This document shows positions 22,161-34,793 of a DNA stretch of 64,000 nt, in pieces. How positions within the stretch are numbered: the first letter of the stretch is position 1; each line of letters opens with the position of its first letter. The notes beneath the pieces were generated by a model. The model saw nothing but the letters and a program-made list of their open reading frames with translations, did no database searches and had not been told where the DNA came from. The position numbers were made by a program, and so were the translations under genes. The stretch is from Perkinsus olseni (lineage: Eukaryota; Perkinsozoa; Perkinsida; Perkinsidae), in contig JABANP010000005.1 in NCBI GenBank assembly GCA_013115135.1, positions 248,001 to 312,000 on the forward strand, read 5' to 3'.

Positions 22161-24264
22161 TCACCACATCTGATCGAAATTGAATACATCATGACCACGG
22201 ATCCGCTGGGTTTCGTCATTTCCACCTGAAGAACAACGACTCGGTGATTTCCCGAGACCACGAGAGATGGCATCTTGGTCACCGTCGTCCTCCTGAGAAA
22301 TCGCCCGTAATAGATCTGCCCAGCTCTCCTGCTCAGCATCCCCCTGCGCAGCCTCCTCGAACTCGTCAGCTCCGTAAAGAAGTTGCCTGCCGGGGAAGTC
22401 CGGGTCTCAGGCTGCTCGTCAAGTGCCAGGTGTGGAGGCTGCTACGGGTCTCCAGCGGTTTCAGTGTCCCACCTCAAATTATCGAGCTCCTCCGGTCCTC
22501 GCTGTGTCGCATTCCCTTGCGAAAGACGATTATCCTCTTCCTCCAGCTTCACTGGGTCCACTTCCGCTGCCCTGCTTTCCGTGGCGGCTGGCTGGTTTGA
22601 CTGGCGCCGATCGGTTCTCCGGGACCTCGCTACCTAAACGACGGCTGAGCCAGAGCTGATTGAGCCCCGGGCTGCAACGTACCGGCGTGAGCGGGCCAGG
22701 AGTCTCGTATGCCATCTGCGAGCTTCCCATGCTATCAGCTTCAGGCGCTCCGGAGGTAGGTGCTGACGGCCGAGGGCTGGTCGAACTCCTTCGCCCGGTA
22801 CTATGCCGCGGAGCTGTCGAGACTTGTGACCTGTTACGCTGCACACGAGGGGGAGGGCGGCGGCCCGGAGGCTGCTCCCTAGGCTCGAGGTCGAGCTGCT
22901 CGCCATTCGCCGTACTCTGGACCAGAGTAACATCGAACGAACCATAGTCGATGCCACCTGAAGTACAGCATTCAAGGCACAGATTGACGACGAAGCGCAG
23001 TGCTCACTCGGTCCTCGACACTTCACTGAGAGAGCTATCTCCGGGGCGACAAAGAGTTGCAAGGGACCGCTCTTTCCCTTGAGCGTCCCTTCGGACAGAA
23101 AGGCGCCCACAAGCGCCAGAAGCTCCGTCAAGGAGACCGAAAAGGTGATATCTCCGGGCGCCAAGTTGGATGCGGAAAGCTGGCTGATCGGCAGCATAGA
23201 CTCTTCACGCCGACATGTAAGTGGTGGCCCTCGGCATCGTCCGCGGTTTGAGTTTCACCGCGCTCAGAGGAGAACTGCGACGAGGAGCAGTAGCAGACGA
23301 AAGAAGAGGATGAAACCCATCCGTTGCTCACCGTAATTTCCTCGGCGGCATCAGCATGGGAAACAGACACGTAAAGAGGTGCGGTGGTCGTCGAAGTGTG
23401 TGCCCCGATGGGAAATGGTGAAAGGACCACGTTCAACCTGACTGGGAGTAACAGACTAGCCTCTATTCAGTTTCGGGAGCAGCCATAGCATCAGATCATC
23501 AAAGTGAGATGGATCGCGTTTCAATGAGGACGCGATCAGGACGGCCGACGGCTACGGCAGGCCCTCACCGTTCGGATGAGCATGAGAGTGAGCTCACGTT
23601 CTCAGCGCCGCATATAACTTGCTCGGAGGGGACGCAAGAAACCTGAGGGCGGGCAGGGCCGGGGTTGGGCCATACTCACCCCTTCCTACCCGAGACGCTT
23701 CGCCGAGGCGCAGCTTGTGCTCCACCACTATCCCATGCTCGCTACGGAAGAGCAAGACCAGGCTGGTTTCTTCCAAAGTAAGCTCGACTTCGACTAGATG
23801 TATCGCAGACACGCACTGGAAGGTATGGGCCACCATACGACACGGCAGCGCGCCAAGTAGATCATCACGAGTGGCTCGGTACCCTGAGCTCCTCAGAGTG
23901 CTCCGAGCCAACCGCAGTGGGAGGTACCTCGACGTCTATCCGAGTGGGTAGCAAAGCCTCTCCGAAAGTCCACCACCAGGCAGGCCGTTTGAGTGTCGTT
24001 GGCAGCTTGCAGAGACAGTATCACCCGTGACGCATCATCCACAGTCGGTGGCGGTGGAGCATACCTGGAATGCAACACCTTTACAGCCGCTTTCGGAAAA
24101 TTCTCGTAATCGAGCGATGGCGGCCCGAGTGTGACTTACAATATGAGCTCGTGGTCTACTCGAGACGCCAGTATAACGCTCTTGAGGAATATCCGAGCTG
24201 AGTTGGGCGACAGTCGACAGCGGAACAGCGATTTATCTCCGGGTGCCTCGGACCGAGCCGTCAT
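22161..24264 (-). CDS. RAD9: RAD9-like subunit of the 9-1-1 DNA-damage checkpoint clamp
   Basis: RAD9 with HUS1 and RAD1 forms a PCNA-like ring loaded at DNA damage. Exon 1 starts at ATG 24264 with FRCRLSPNSARIFLKSVILA. A 75-nt intron joins to VDDASRVILSLQAANDTQTA and CLVVDFRRGF, matching the first clamp repeat. The next exon has DDLLGALPCRMVAHTFQCVS and LVLLFRSEHGIVVEHKLRLG, matching the RAD9 block around the conserved heavy hydrophobic strand and the 'HG(I/V)V..H' turn. A later exon, DITFSVSLTELLALVGAFLS, is the second-domain helix. The C-terminal half is disordered and acidic (EQESWADLLRAISQEDDGDQ), as expected of the RAD9 tail, and ends DQMW at 22161. The family call rests on motif order rather than a search. 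Confidence 0.65.
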
Positions 24265-24370
24265 CTACCCCCACCAAGACTGCCAACAACAATCACCTCC
24301 GGCCATGACTCCAATGCCGCTCAACCCGTTAGGAGAATTTGGAAACCTTATTTTCAGACGTTAACGCGAT

Positions 24371-27300
24371 TTATATCAATCGTAGCTCCTCTTTCGCCTC
24401 TGTGTAAGACTCGCTGTTGTCCGGGTGCTGGAGGAACTCTCGCAGGGCCGTCTTCACCTCGCCCTTGAACTCCGATAGCTCCTGAAAGAGGACATCGATG
24501 AGGGAGTACAAATGGACGAAAATCTCGAGCCTCAATATATGCTGATATCGATATCCACCGGGAAATGGCGAACACCCCCTTCGTGGAACCAGCAACGGCT
24601 TTGTTCATTATTTGCCAGCCTCAGGTTTGACGATCATCACTCCTAGGGCGCGGAAGAACTCACTCTCAGCTTCTCGCCCGGAAGGCAGCCTTCGCTGACG
24701 GAGCTGCAGAGCTCTTGACAAAGGAGAAATCGACACTGCTCGTCCTCCCCAAAGGCTTTCAGCAGACTCAGGACCGTCATCCGGAACCTGACATTGAGCA
24801 ACTCCCAGGATGGAGCTGGAGAGAACAAGAGTCACCCCTTCCAGTTGCTGTTGATATCCCATATAGAAGAGTTCCGCAACAATTTCGAGACCACTTCAGT
24901 GGTGATGAACTTGGCCATGACCGCCTCGTTCTGGGCGAGCTGCAACGTGACACGCATGAACAGCGGCGGCGGCTCCTGGTTGAGCTCCAGTCGCTCTGCA
25001 ATAGACTGCAGCACCAAGCCGAGGTGTTGAACTTCGTAGCTGAGAACCCGAGAAGTAAGGCCCCGGTGAGGCTTCGTCGGACGCACCTTCTTCCCCGCAA
25101 GTCGAAAACGAGATTCATCATTTTCATTAACCGTGCTGTGGGGACCTCTTTCATCTCTAGCAGTGCACCGATGACCTGAGGACCCCCACAGGACAGTGAA
25201 TCGGAATCACTCCGGACTGACACCCTCTGACCTCTATCGCGGTGACTCGTGCACCGGTGCCCTTTTCGAGTAGCCGACCCATGCCCAATGTAGTGAAGGC
25301 CAGGTTATCCTTAGTATACCTGATACCGAGAACGCTTCTAATAATACCTAAAACCTGACCGAGCTACATTTTCTCCTCGTTTACGACGGTAAAGAGGTAG
25401 CTGCTCAACACGGCGTCATGAGGGCATCCAGGTAGGACCTGGCAAACGCCCACTGCAATTCCCGAGGAACGAGATAGCTGGCTTGGCCATGAACACTGGG
25501 TTTAAGCTTACTGCCAAGAGTAGCCGGCTGTCCACAGCAGCAGTCGCCTCTTCCTCGCCCATCTTCCCAGTCACCGCGTTGACGTAATCCTGACTGCTCA
25601 GCCGCCTTCGTACGATGAGCTCTGGGGCCTTCATCATTTCATAGAAAATCCCAGCCAGCATCTCAATCGCTTCGCGGAGCTGAAATGGCAGAGCACATCT
25701 TGGAACTCCGCATGACAGTCGGGTTGTATTTCGACGGGAGGCCTAGACCACTACACCTCGCGAACCATCGTCTACGATTAATAAAGAGGGATTTACTCCA
25801 CCTCAGCTACCGCAATTCCCCCTCTTCCGAGCCCCAACTCACGCTCGCAGCCTCGTTCCACGACTTCCTTCACCGAGGCCAAGACGGCCGGGTCAACCAG
25901 CTGTGCTGCGGATACGTCAGCCTTGCTAGAGTCGCTCTTGGTCTGCTCTCCCTTCATAGCCTCCACCACAGCAACCGGGACTTGCGCTGTGAGGTAGGGC
26001 GCTAGGCTCTAACCAGACAATCCAGATCGGGAGATCTATCGGAGTGCCAAACTTACAGGGTGGAGGTCCTCGCACGCCACTACTGCATGTAGTAAGGAGG
26101 GCCTCTTAGCGAGCATTTGCAGGAACCTATATATGCGGGCACGAAGCAAACACGTAAAAGCCCACACAGGAAAAGGCGGAGCGAAGTTAAGAAAATCATG
26201 CAAGATTCAGGAGCTTACAGGGACGTTCTAGTCGTGGCAGGTTCGTCTTCTCCTGCAGAGTCCCTCCAACAGCCTTCGCAATGAAAGGAGCGAACTCGTC
26301 AAGCTGGCGAGCCGAGGCAGCAAGCATACAGCCGAAGGCGTACTCCTCGAGACCACTGAGGAAAGCATATCACGACTCCCGACAGGCTGCAACGGCAAAC
26401 ATTAGGACACCCTCACCTTGTCATCAGCCAATCAGCGTCCACCCAGTCCTCGGCTTTAGAGGGGTCCGACATATGCTCATCTTCCGCTTCCCCCGGGCTG
26501 AAACACCGACCGCCTCTGTCACCGATCATGGAATCATTCCCAGACGAACCATCGACGACCGTAGTGACGCAGTCGGGAGAGGGGCCAGCTCGGGTTGACT
26601 TACTAAGGCCATCGCCAAGTGCCCTCACAGGTGGACTTATCAATAGCCGGCAAGGATGCAGGATTATAGAACTTATCGGGCGCCAGAATCAGCTTGGTCG
26701 CGTCCGCTCTGATATCCTCGCTAGGCCCCAACGCACTGGTGCGAGCCAGGCCCAAGAAGGCACTGAATGGAGATACATGACAATCACCCGTCCAGACACT
26801 GCATTACCTCTGTCTCGTTGTGGGCGCCCCAGGCACCGACCTCTCCGCACCCACTCTCTCCACCATCACCGCTCGTAGAGCCAACAACGCCTGACTCGAC
26901 TGGTCGAGGGCTTAGACTCGCCTCAGATCACCTCACCTGTCTTCGTTGCTTCACCGGTTCTGTAGTGCTAGAGGCGGCGTGCCAGAGGAACTCGACGAAG
27001 CACACCGGCACGGCAGGTAGGGCCAAGAGGAGGATGCGGACGTCATGACTGAAAAGCAACCGTGAAGAGCCGAGCAGCTGTGGGGACTTGTAAGTACATT
27101 GTGAGATAGTCCCGCTTCTTGATTTCCGTCAGCAAGATCTCAGCCGCGGCTTCGTAGGTCAGCGAGGAATCTCCTGAAGGGAACCAAGTCGTTGCAGCGA
27201 AACAGCAGTGGCTTCGAGGAGACGCATGGATAACCACGCTCGGGATGAGCTACCCTTAGAAGCAGCTGCCAAGGCGTGGCGACTGGCCATCAAGTCCACC

Positions 27301-30300
27301 ACACCACAGTCAACCTGCAAGGACAAAAGGATCAGCCGAAACGATGACCGACTCCCTATTACGAGAAGAACATGCTGCTGCTCCGCCTCACTCGGCGGTC
27401 GTGTCCGATCTGAACAGTAAAATAACAAGGACGTCCGCAGACCAATGGCCCTTACCTAAAAAATACTGCATCGCCGTCCGGGTAAACTCGGCCTCCTTTC
27501 CCAGAGTATTGCAAAGGTGGGCGACGAGTCCCGAGTAAGTGTCCTTGAACCACTGCGTAGCCGTCTTATCGAAGCAAGGCGAGCTCAAAGCGGAGCTCTC
27601 ATAACGGCTCAAGGCCTTCAGTACGCTCGAGAAGATCGCCTGAAGGGTTCCGATGACGCGGTTGTTCCACGTAGCGCTAAGGCTACCTTCGCAAGCTCGT
27701 CCCTCGACTCCTTAGCCGCAGCTGGGCTGACCGGTCCGAGATCCCTCTGCTCTACTGGCTCCACTACTTCACGGGGCTCCTCCTCTGTGACCTCATCTGG
27801 AGGGAGCGTCAGCTTTTGCAGACATCGAGACATCTCACCATCGTCCTGCGGTCTGTCCTGGAGGAAGTCCTGTGCCGAGCGACTGAAGAGTGCCTTGGCC
27901 CGATCGAGCTTCCGCTGGACAGTCGCGGTGTTGCTGAACCCGTCGGCGTCTGTGACACGTATAACCCTCTGTACTGTGGCTTCGGCCTGCCACCACAACG
28001 ACGCAACTCCGATCCAGGAGGCTCAGCTCCGATACACCCCGATGGCCATCAATCGACCCAGGACTCACATTGATCAGCTTCCTCGGAAGCCTGCCCAGTA
28101 GCTTCTGGACCATCCTCGTCAGCGAGTCATTCGACCCCGTAGCCCGCACCGCACAAACAGCAACCACATGCTCCTCGTCGACCATATCGATACCTATCCA
28201 CAGCTCTACCGTACCGCTGAGTCAAAACTTGTACGACTGCCCACCTGGAAGGGCCTTCTCGTTTTCAATCTTGCGTCTCTTCGCATGAGGCTCCGGTCTC
28301 GTGGGGTCCTACACACACCACGCGCGTGACCATTCGTAAAACTCGAGCCACGATTTTCTGTCGCCATGGAGCAGTGACAGTCCAGGACGCCGACAGGATT
28401 ACCTCGCCAGCGAAGACCTCACGGAGTCGGGCCTGTTCGGCTTCGAAGACCATCTGATCTAGGGTTTCCTGCTCGATTTGACCTAAAAGTATACCCACAA
28501 TTACGAAAGGTCCTCCGAGCTGAAAGCTGTGAATGGCAAGGGGGAGAGTTGAACACGATAGTCGCGGACGGCTACTCGACTCCCTCCGCCCCCTCAAGCA
28601 TCCCAACAGCGTCGAAGCATTGTTAGGCGTACGCAGCTCAAGGCTTCCCACCTCTGGCTCAGGCGACTACGCTACTGAGCTTAACGAATATGAGTAGAGT
28701 GATCTCATCCTCGCTAATATCGTAAACAATTTGATGCCATGACACCGACGCAACGAAAGAAGCCCGCTGGGCGCCCGAGGATTACCCGCAGCCTGCAGCA
28801 GCTGTTGTAAGATAGCGGCCAGTCGAGGCTGCCACTGCGTGCATTGGGGAGATGCCAGCATCCTCCGAACGGCCTGAGCCCGGACGTGAACGCATGACTC
28901 AGTCTGATGAGCTTACCTGTATCAGAGCGGAGCGAAGTCTCCCAGTCCTGCTAGCAACCTCCATGAGATCCTCGAAGCCACTGGCGAAGGTGAGCATAAC
29001 ACCCTAAAAGGAGCTTTACTGCAAACTCACGCGGAGGTTATTTAGTTCAACGGAGCAGCAACAATCTTAACGACTAAAGAGGCTCTTTGATAACGCTTTC
29101 GTTGCCACCTGCCATGGCTCCCGATAGTGTATCGACGATACACCTCAGGGCAGCTGACGCTCCAAAGGTGCTATTCAACGTACGAACTCTCTGCGCAGCT
29201 CCCATTACCTGAGCATTCGCAGAAGCTCTCTCGGCTCCGAGAACTCCGAGGGCTCTCACAACAGCCACCATCTCAGCCTGACAGGAGTACAACAACATAA
29301 CAAAGTCGAGAGGGATGCTAGGCAAGCTCCACTCTGGTCAATAAGACGACTACTACCGCTCATGGGCGAGGCCACATAGTCGGAGCTGGCGTGATACTCA
29401 TTGGATGATTCGACGACTATCGACCACCGCTCCAGGGACCCCCACTACCTCTGTCCGCTTGTCTTCCTCTGGACTCCCACCAGAGGCCTCGTCCCACTCC
29501 TCGCCATGGGAGACAGTGAGCATCATCTTACACAGAGCCAACACGATCTGCTCCGACTCCCGCTGCAATTGGGCCTCATCAAGCCCTCCCTGGAAGGAAC
29601 CGTCACCGGTGTCCCCTTGCAACGGCGACGACAACCTAACCACGCCAAAATCTCTCAGCCGCCCCAAGCCAGTCTATCGAGGTTACTTGAGGTCGTCCAA
29701 GCAGCTGGCGCCGTATTCTTCCAAGTAGGCCTGGGACTTCATCCCTAGAGCTCGGCCGCTGGTGTCAGTCCCACTTCCCTCCAGAGAACTTTGGCAAAGA
29801 GCTACAATCGTCAGAGCTTCCACTGCTGCGATGAAGATGCCGTGCCGACCTGACGATGACGGTAGTCGCTGACTGCTATCAACCGCTGAACGGCGGGATC
29901 CGACGGAAACATATGTCAACGCAACTTCATATCAGCTCAGCATCGCCCTCTAGCTGCGTAAAATCGGACTTTGACATGTGTGACAGTAGTCGTATAAAGT
30001 CCCTCCATGATCCAACCAGTCTACAGCACATGCCACCCTGAATGCTAATTCACTCATCTCGACAGATTGCAGCGCCTACCCTGTTACAAACGCTGTTGAA
30101 ATCTCCTTGGATGGTCCGTTACTACGCCCTCTTTCGAAACCGCATAGCCGGATTACACGCTCCCTGTCCCACCCCATTTTACTACCCCTTGTAGAGTGCT
30201 GTGCTATCCCAGCCAGTACCGCCCTCAATAACTGGGAGCTCTCTCTAGCCATCGCCGCGCTCTGCTGCTGCTGGTGGCGCATGGCTGCCGATTGCCCATC

Positions 30301-30876
30301 GGCATCAGCCGACATCATCAGCAACGTCAGCTGCTGCTGTGCCTGTAAGAAAAACAACTCCACCCGACTGAGCTTTCGGACGAGGTCTCGCTTGCCTGTT
30401 TCTGCACGACGCTGGTCCAATAAATCGCCCTCGGGTATATAGTCCGCGCAGCCTCCAGTGCAAGGCGCACCACTACAGTATCGTTATCGGATAGCAGCGT
30501 GCAGAGGGTGGAGAGGCACCGCAGCGAGTACCTGTACCAGCCTCCCACCACCGACGAACGGTGAATGCGCCTACCGGGATCTAGTGTAGCATAGGTTGTG
30601 TATAAAATGTGCACAGAAGCGTCTAATAGGGGCCAAGCGATCCAAATGAAAGGCCAGGAACGTATCCAAGAACTCGTCTATCCGTTGGTCGTTAGGCGAG
30701 CTGTGATACCTGCTCATGGCCCCTTGTTACTACATCACACGGCTCACTGACTACAATAAAAGCTCCGCTGCTTGCTGCAGCAGCTCTATCCGAACCTCCA
30801 CGTTGTCCGCTCTGTGAGCTTGCGAGAGGAGTGCCACCAGCCTCTCCTGACTACGGGAGGGACCGACTCCCATCAT
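24371..30876 (-). CDS. SYMPK: Symplekin-like scaffold of the mRNA 3'-end processing complex
   Basis: Symplekin (yeast Pta1) is the scaffold of the cleavage and polyadenylation machinery. The N-terminus from ATG 30876 reads SQERLVALLSQAHRADNVEV and RIELLQQAAELLL. The next exon has DQRIDEFLDTFLAFHLDRLA and PIRRFCAHFIHNLC, matching the family's first HEAT-like repeats. Then YSLRCLSTLCTLLSDNDTVV follows, and many helical exons separated by short introns. Near the C-terminus, PPPLFMRVTLQLAQNEAVMA and KFITTEVVSKLLRNSSIW resemble the symplekin C-terminal domain. The last exon reads FQELSEFKGEVKTALREFLQ and ends EELRLI at 24371. The gene is long (6.5 kb), with perhaps 25-30 exons not individually resolved. 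It might be more than one gene, but spacing and strand favour one. Confidence 0.6.
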
Positions 30877-31714
30877 GTCGGCCAGGGCTCCCGCAGACGA
30901 AGACGACATGGGATTCACACGGCTTAGTCAAAAGCCCTGTTCTAAGTGCGATGCTTGCCTCAAAGTCCCACAGCCTCTCCAGGCAGCAGACCGACCAGCG
31001 AAGACTGTATGCTGAACTCACAACGCAAGACGATAAAATAGCAAGCAAGACCACTTAAAGAGGAGTTTTCTCATCACAGACTCGGGTCCAGCTGGGGGTT
31101 TGCGGGGTGTAAACGATGATATGAGAAGTTAGCCGGCTGAGCGGGGTAGTACGCCACTGAACACGGCGTTTCGATGAAAGACTGCCGGTGACTGTTCGGG
31201 GCTAGCATCGGAAACGCGTCGTTGTTGCTTTCAAAGCGCAGAGTACACAGTCACTCAGTTTAGTCGAGGGCTCGCCGTCCTGAATAACACGACGTTCTCA
31301 CACGAATTTCCAATCCGAAAGGTCCCTGGTTCGATCCCAACACCCGACACGTTTCCTCATCACAATTCTTCGCCTTGACATTTGACACGCAACATGAGAG
31401 TGTGATGATGAAAAACAGCAGATGAGAACGGACCTTACCGCTCCTGAAGGACCATAGAACAAGACTCTTTCAACGAGATTCAAAAATACGACGACAAGTG
31501 GGAGTTGAAAATTCTATACGGCATTGATTTGTACAAATCGTTATCTACAGAGAAACGAGCTGCAAGTTAGAAAAAGTAGGTTGGCTTGTTCCCTTCCCCG
31601 TCGCTTATGGAGAATAGATGCCCGACACCTGAGAAACACCGAAACTGAGACATCGGAAGAAGTTAGGAGACACTGGCGCAGTCGTGGAGTCTGCTCGGAG
31701 GCCGCTCGGGCTTG
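30877..31714. other. Intergenic region, no gene supported
   Basis: Upstream of symplekin. A Pol III B-box-like word (ggttcgatccc) occurs at 31319-31329 with a near A-box at 31261, but no tRNA fold forms. Open frames are weak. Confidence 0.35.
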
Positions 31715-33064
31715 TCAATGATGCACCTCCCGACGGGAGGTGTAATGCACCTCCAACAGACGGGAGGCTCCCGTCATGACCAACAGAAGGCCCGCTATCT
31801 TACGTGAGATTTTTCGTTCGATGATCGCCGGTTCTGTGTCGCTCGGTTGAGGGCCCAACTCTTCGGCAACCTGAAGATGAATCTCGTGAATGGGGCCAGG
31901 CCGACAACATTGGTCTGACACTATGACGACTAGGAGGCCGTGCACTCACCAATTTGAAAACGTCCTTTTGACCTCGCCGCCCTGCTGCATGGAGCATCGT
32001 GGTCCCAACCCTGAAACCGATGGGAACACTTTCAGTTCTATTCGAAGACAGGTCCCTTAGCCTACGGCAGCCGTTTCTCGGGACTGGTAAGATCGTATGC
32101 CGTCGGCCGCGTGCACTTGAGAGAGGGATCCGCGCCGGAGGCCAGCAGCAGGCGGATGGTGTCTAGCCGGTATTTGGTAGCCTTCTTCGTGTTGCAGTGG
32201 CACACTGCCAGGTGCATAGGGGTTTCGCCGTCCTGAAGTAGGCCGTTGCAGAAAAAGATATGACGGTGTAGCAGTAGCTCAGCTGGTCTGCAGAGAATAA
32301 CTTACCGTGCTTTGAGCATTGGGATCAGCGCCATTCTCAAGCAGGAACTTTGCGATAGCCACATGACCATTGAAGGCCGCGAAATGGAGAGGAGTCCAAC
32401 CTCCCTGGCAGCAAGATTGCTTTGGACCGAAGAATGCGAACAGACTTGAGGCCCACCTTCGACCCTCCACAGTAGTTGACGCTGGCGCCGCACTCGACGA
32501 CAGCGCCTCGATCGACCAGGCACTTGGCAACCTCTAGTTGGTCATCTCTGCAAGCCACGTGGAGCGGTCGCATTCCTACCTGAGGGCGAAACAGGATCAG
32601 TCTTCGTCATGCAGCCAGAAACACCGTATACGGTTGCACGGTCAACCTCGAGCTTCTCCTGGGACTTACCATATTGGCTATGTTGGGATCCGCTCCGTAC
32701 TGTAGAAGGCACTTCACTATCTTCACTGCTCCTTGCCCGGCTGCCATGTGAAGGGCGCTCCATCCATCCTGAGACACGACAGCTGCATCGACCGAGATGC
32801 GGGCGCTCTTCCTAATATCCTGCCACGGCCCACCTCATTGGTTGCGTTGGCATTAGCGGCTTGGGCGGAGTCCTTTTTCGGGTGGAGGAGGGATGTCACA
32901 GTCTTCAACTTTCCACTCTCCACGGCTTGCAGCAGAGCGGCGTTCAAGTCTCTCGCGTCGGAAGTTACGCTTTTGGTGAACTCAGTCCGCGAGAGCGATC
33001 TCTTCGCCTTGAAGACATCGCTCACCGCACTCACGCTCCGTGCAGGTAAAGTACCGACGGCCAT
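31715..33064 (-). CDS. Ankyrin-repeat protein
   Basis: Start is ATG 33064 (MAVGTLPARSVSAVSDVFKA). After a helical leader (ARDLNAALLQAVESGKLKTV), spliced exons give four clear ankyrin repeats. These are DGWSALHMAAGQGAVKIVKC, GMRPLHVACRDDQLEVAKCL, GGWTPLHFAAFNGHVAIAKF and DGETPMHLAVCHCNTKKATK. The third repeat is restored only if a 52-nt intron is removed. A stop at 32062 can lie inside a 56-nt intron (GTAGGC to TTTCAG). Removing that intron adds a fifth partial repeat, VGTTMLHAAGRRGQKDVFKL, and a tail ending at 31715. The product probably mediates protein-protein contacts; no catalytic domain is visible. If the last intron is not used the protein ends at 32062. Confidence 0.75.
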
Positions 33065-33874
33065 GTTATTATTAATTTCTCTTCACTAACCACCGGAAAG
33101 AGCTCGCTTGCGGCCGAACATTCGCCGATTCGGAAAGATTTTCCCGTCCCAGAGTGGGACTCCCACTAACACTGAATGTTCGCACGCTCAGTGTACGTAC
33201 GAAATTATATAAAAACTTCGAAGGCCAGGGTCGCTCGCGGGGCACACCTGGCCCTCGCAGGCGTCCCGCCATAGTCACCTCGAGACCTCGCCCAGAATCG
33301 CTAGACGACATCCAGATTGTGTGGCGTGGAGCAGTCACGCTCGTTAGTCTAAACCGATCATTCATCTCATTCTCCACTGTAAACCTTCAACGCAACTGTC
33401 AGTATGCTGAATCCAAGCTGCTGTCAGGCCCTAAGGCGAGACCTCTTTCGGGTCTCTTCAGGATTATCCGTATCGGCTCTAGTGGGGATCAATTTCGCCA
33501 GCGAAGGACGGTGAGGGTGATGCACCCTTCGCGAAGTCTGACTGATTCACTCGAGTGGCATTGAAGCACCCACCGAAGATCGAAGCACCCTCCACGTACT
33601 CTGAAGACGACGGCAATGTCTCGTTGTTGCGTACAGAGAATTCTTTCACGTACGAAGATCGAGATTCTCGGACTAAAAAAGTTCGGATCGTACAGTCTCG
33701 TATTGTCCGTTCAGAGATCAGGCACGCCGCGGTAGTTTCTCCTGTGAGTGGCTTCCCACAACTAGAACAAAAGCCTTGTTCGTCTATTTAGACAGTATAG
33801 CGAACATCGATTTCATAAGGCATGTAAACCTCTCCAACGCATACAAGTCACATAAGACATGAGAAGCCACGCTT
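33065..33874. other. Boundary region with a weak plus-strand open frame
   Basis: Between the ankyrin gene and the secreted-protein array. A plus-strand segment at 33555-33791 (LKHPPKIEAPSTYSEDDGNV) ends near a GTGAGT and could be an exon, but no start or partner exon was found. Confidence 0.2.
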
Positions 33875-34635
33875 TCACAATTGGCCGCCCTTGAGCTTGG
33901 CGCACATGTCGGATAAAGTGTCTTCAGTAGAGGTGGCCGTGGTCACTCCAAGAGCCTCCCAGACCTTCGTGCACGAGATGTTATCTTCTTGTAGTTTCGC
34001 GGTATTCTCTCCGTTCAGAGGGGTCTCCGGAATCCTAAGTGTAGCGAAAAGCTTGGTAACAACAACTGAGGCGTGCGGCACTGATGCCCCTGGAGCCGTC
34101 GTGAGACCTACGTGTCGGTCCCGCACTTGTTGCCCATCATAGAAACTTCGTAGTTGTTCTGTCCGCCCCGCTTGAGTCGCTTGACTACGAGATGGTATGC
34201 ACCAGCACTGGCATCACAACTCTGTGCAGTGTCACCAGGCGTGCCAGGAACCTGACCGTCAAAGTGAAATGAGCGTCAGCTACCGGGGTTGCTGGCCGAA
34301 TCTTTTCCACCGAGTTTCCTTGAGGCACGAAATATATCGTCAGAATGACTGCGGCAGCCCTCACCATGCGGCTCCATTTCTTGCGCACACTCGTTCTGGA
34401 AGAGCTCGACGATGAACTCGAGGAGTGAGAGGCTCCGCCCGCGCCGCTGGCTAGGGCGGCATCGGACGCGATGGAGGACTTCATCTCCCTGAGCTTCCTC
34501 CTTCGAGCCACACCCTTCTAACCTGACGTGGACCAGTCCGGTCGTAGCTGCGAGATGTCTACTCACGTGAGAAGATTGAGCCAGCAAAGGCAGAGTAGCA
34601 GTATAAACGGAAAGACTCGTTTGCCGGAACCTCAT
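33875..34635 (-). CDS. Four-cysteine secreted family, copy F (lipobox lost)
   Basis: Same four-exon plan as its neighbours. Exon 1 from ATG 34635 is a weak signal (MRFRQTSLSVYTATLPLLAQ). Exon 2 is Ser-rich (SASDAALASGAGG-like, then a run of nine Ser). Exon 3 holds SCDASAGAYHLVVKRLKRGG and MGNKCGTDT. Exon 4 holds QEDNISCTKVWEALGVTTAT and LSDMCAKLKGGQL. The four family cysteines are kept. The motif LEGCGSKEE, equivalent to LQGCGSK in sister genes, is present in the DNA but in another frame of exon 2. The phase-compatible splice (49-nt intron ending TTAG) reads KGVARRRK instead. Exon 1 also differs in phase from the other copies (0 rather than 2). The copy has therefore probably lost the lipobox cysteine, or my acceptor choice is wrong. 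Confidence 0.55.
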
Positions 34636-34793
34636 GACTAAAATCTCTGTCGTCAACGACGCGTAATCGCCGATGGAAGGAGTGTGAACTAAACAACTTG
34701 GTATTATGCACAACTTTTCTTTCACATGATGGACACAACAGGCTTCGAAGGACACAAGTGAGTGTCCCATAGGTGTGCATGGTGTGTTGTTCA

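Noticed and set aside
24715..25179. 154-residue plus-strand open frame
   Set aside because: Antisense to helical exons that match the symplekin C-terminal domain.
31254..31338. tRNA-like sequence with a B-box ggttcgatccc
   Set aside because: The T stem pairs at only three of five positions and no acceptor stem forms; at most a tRNA relic.
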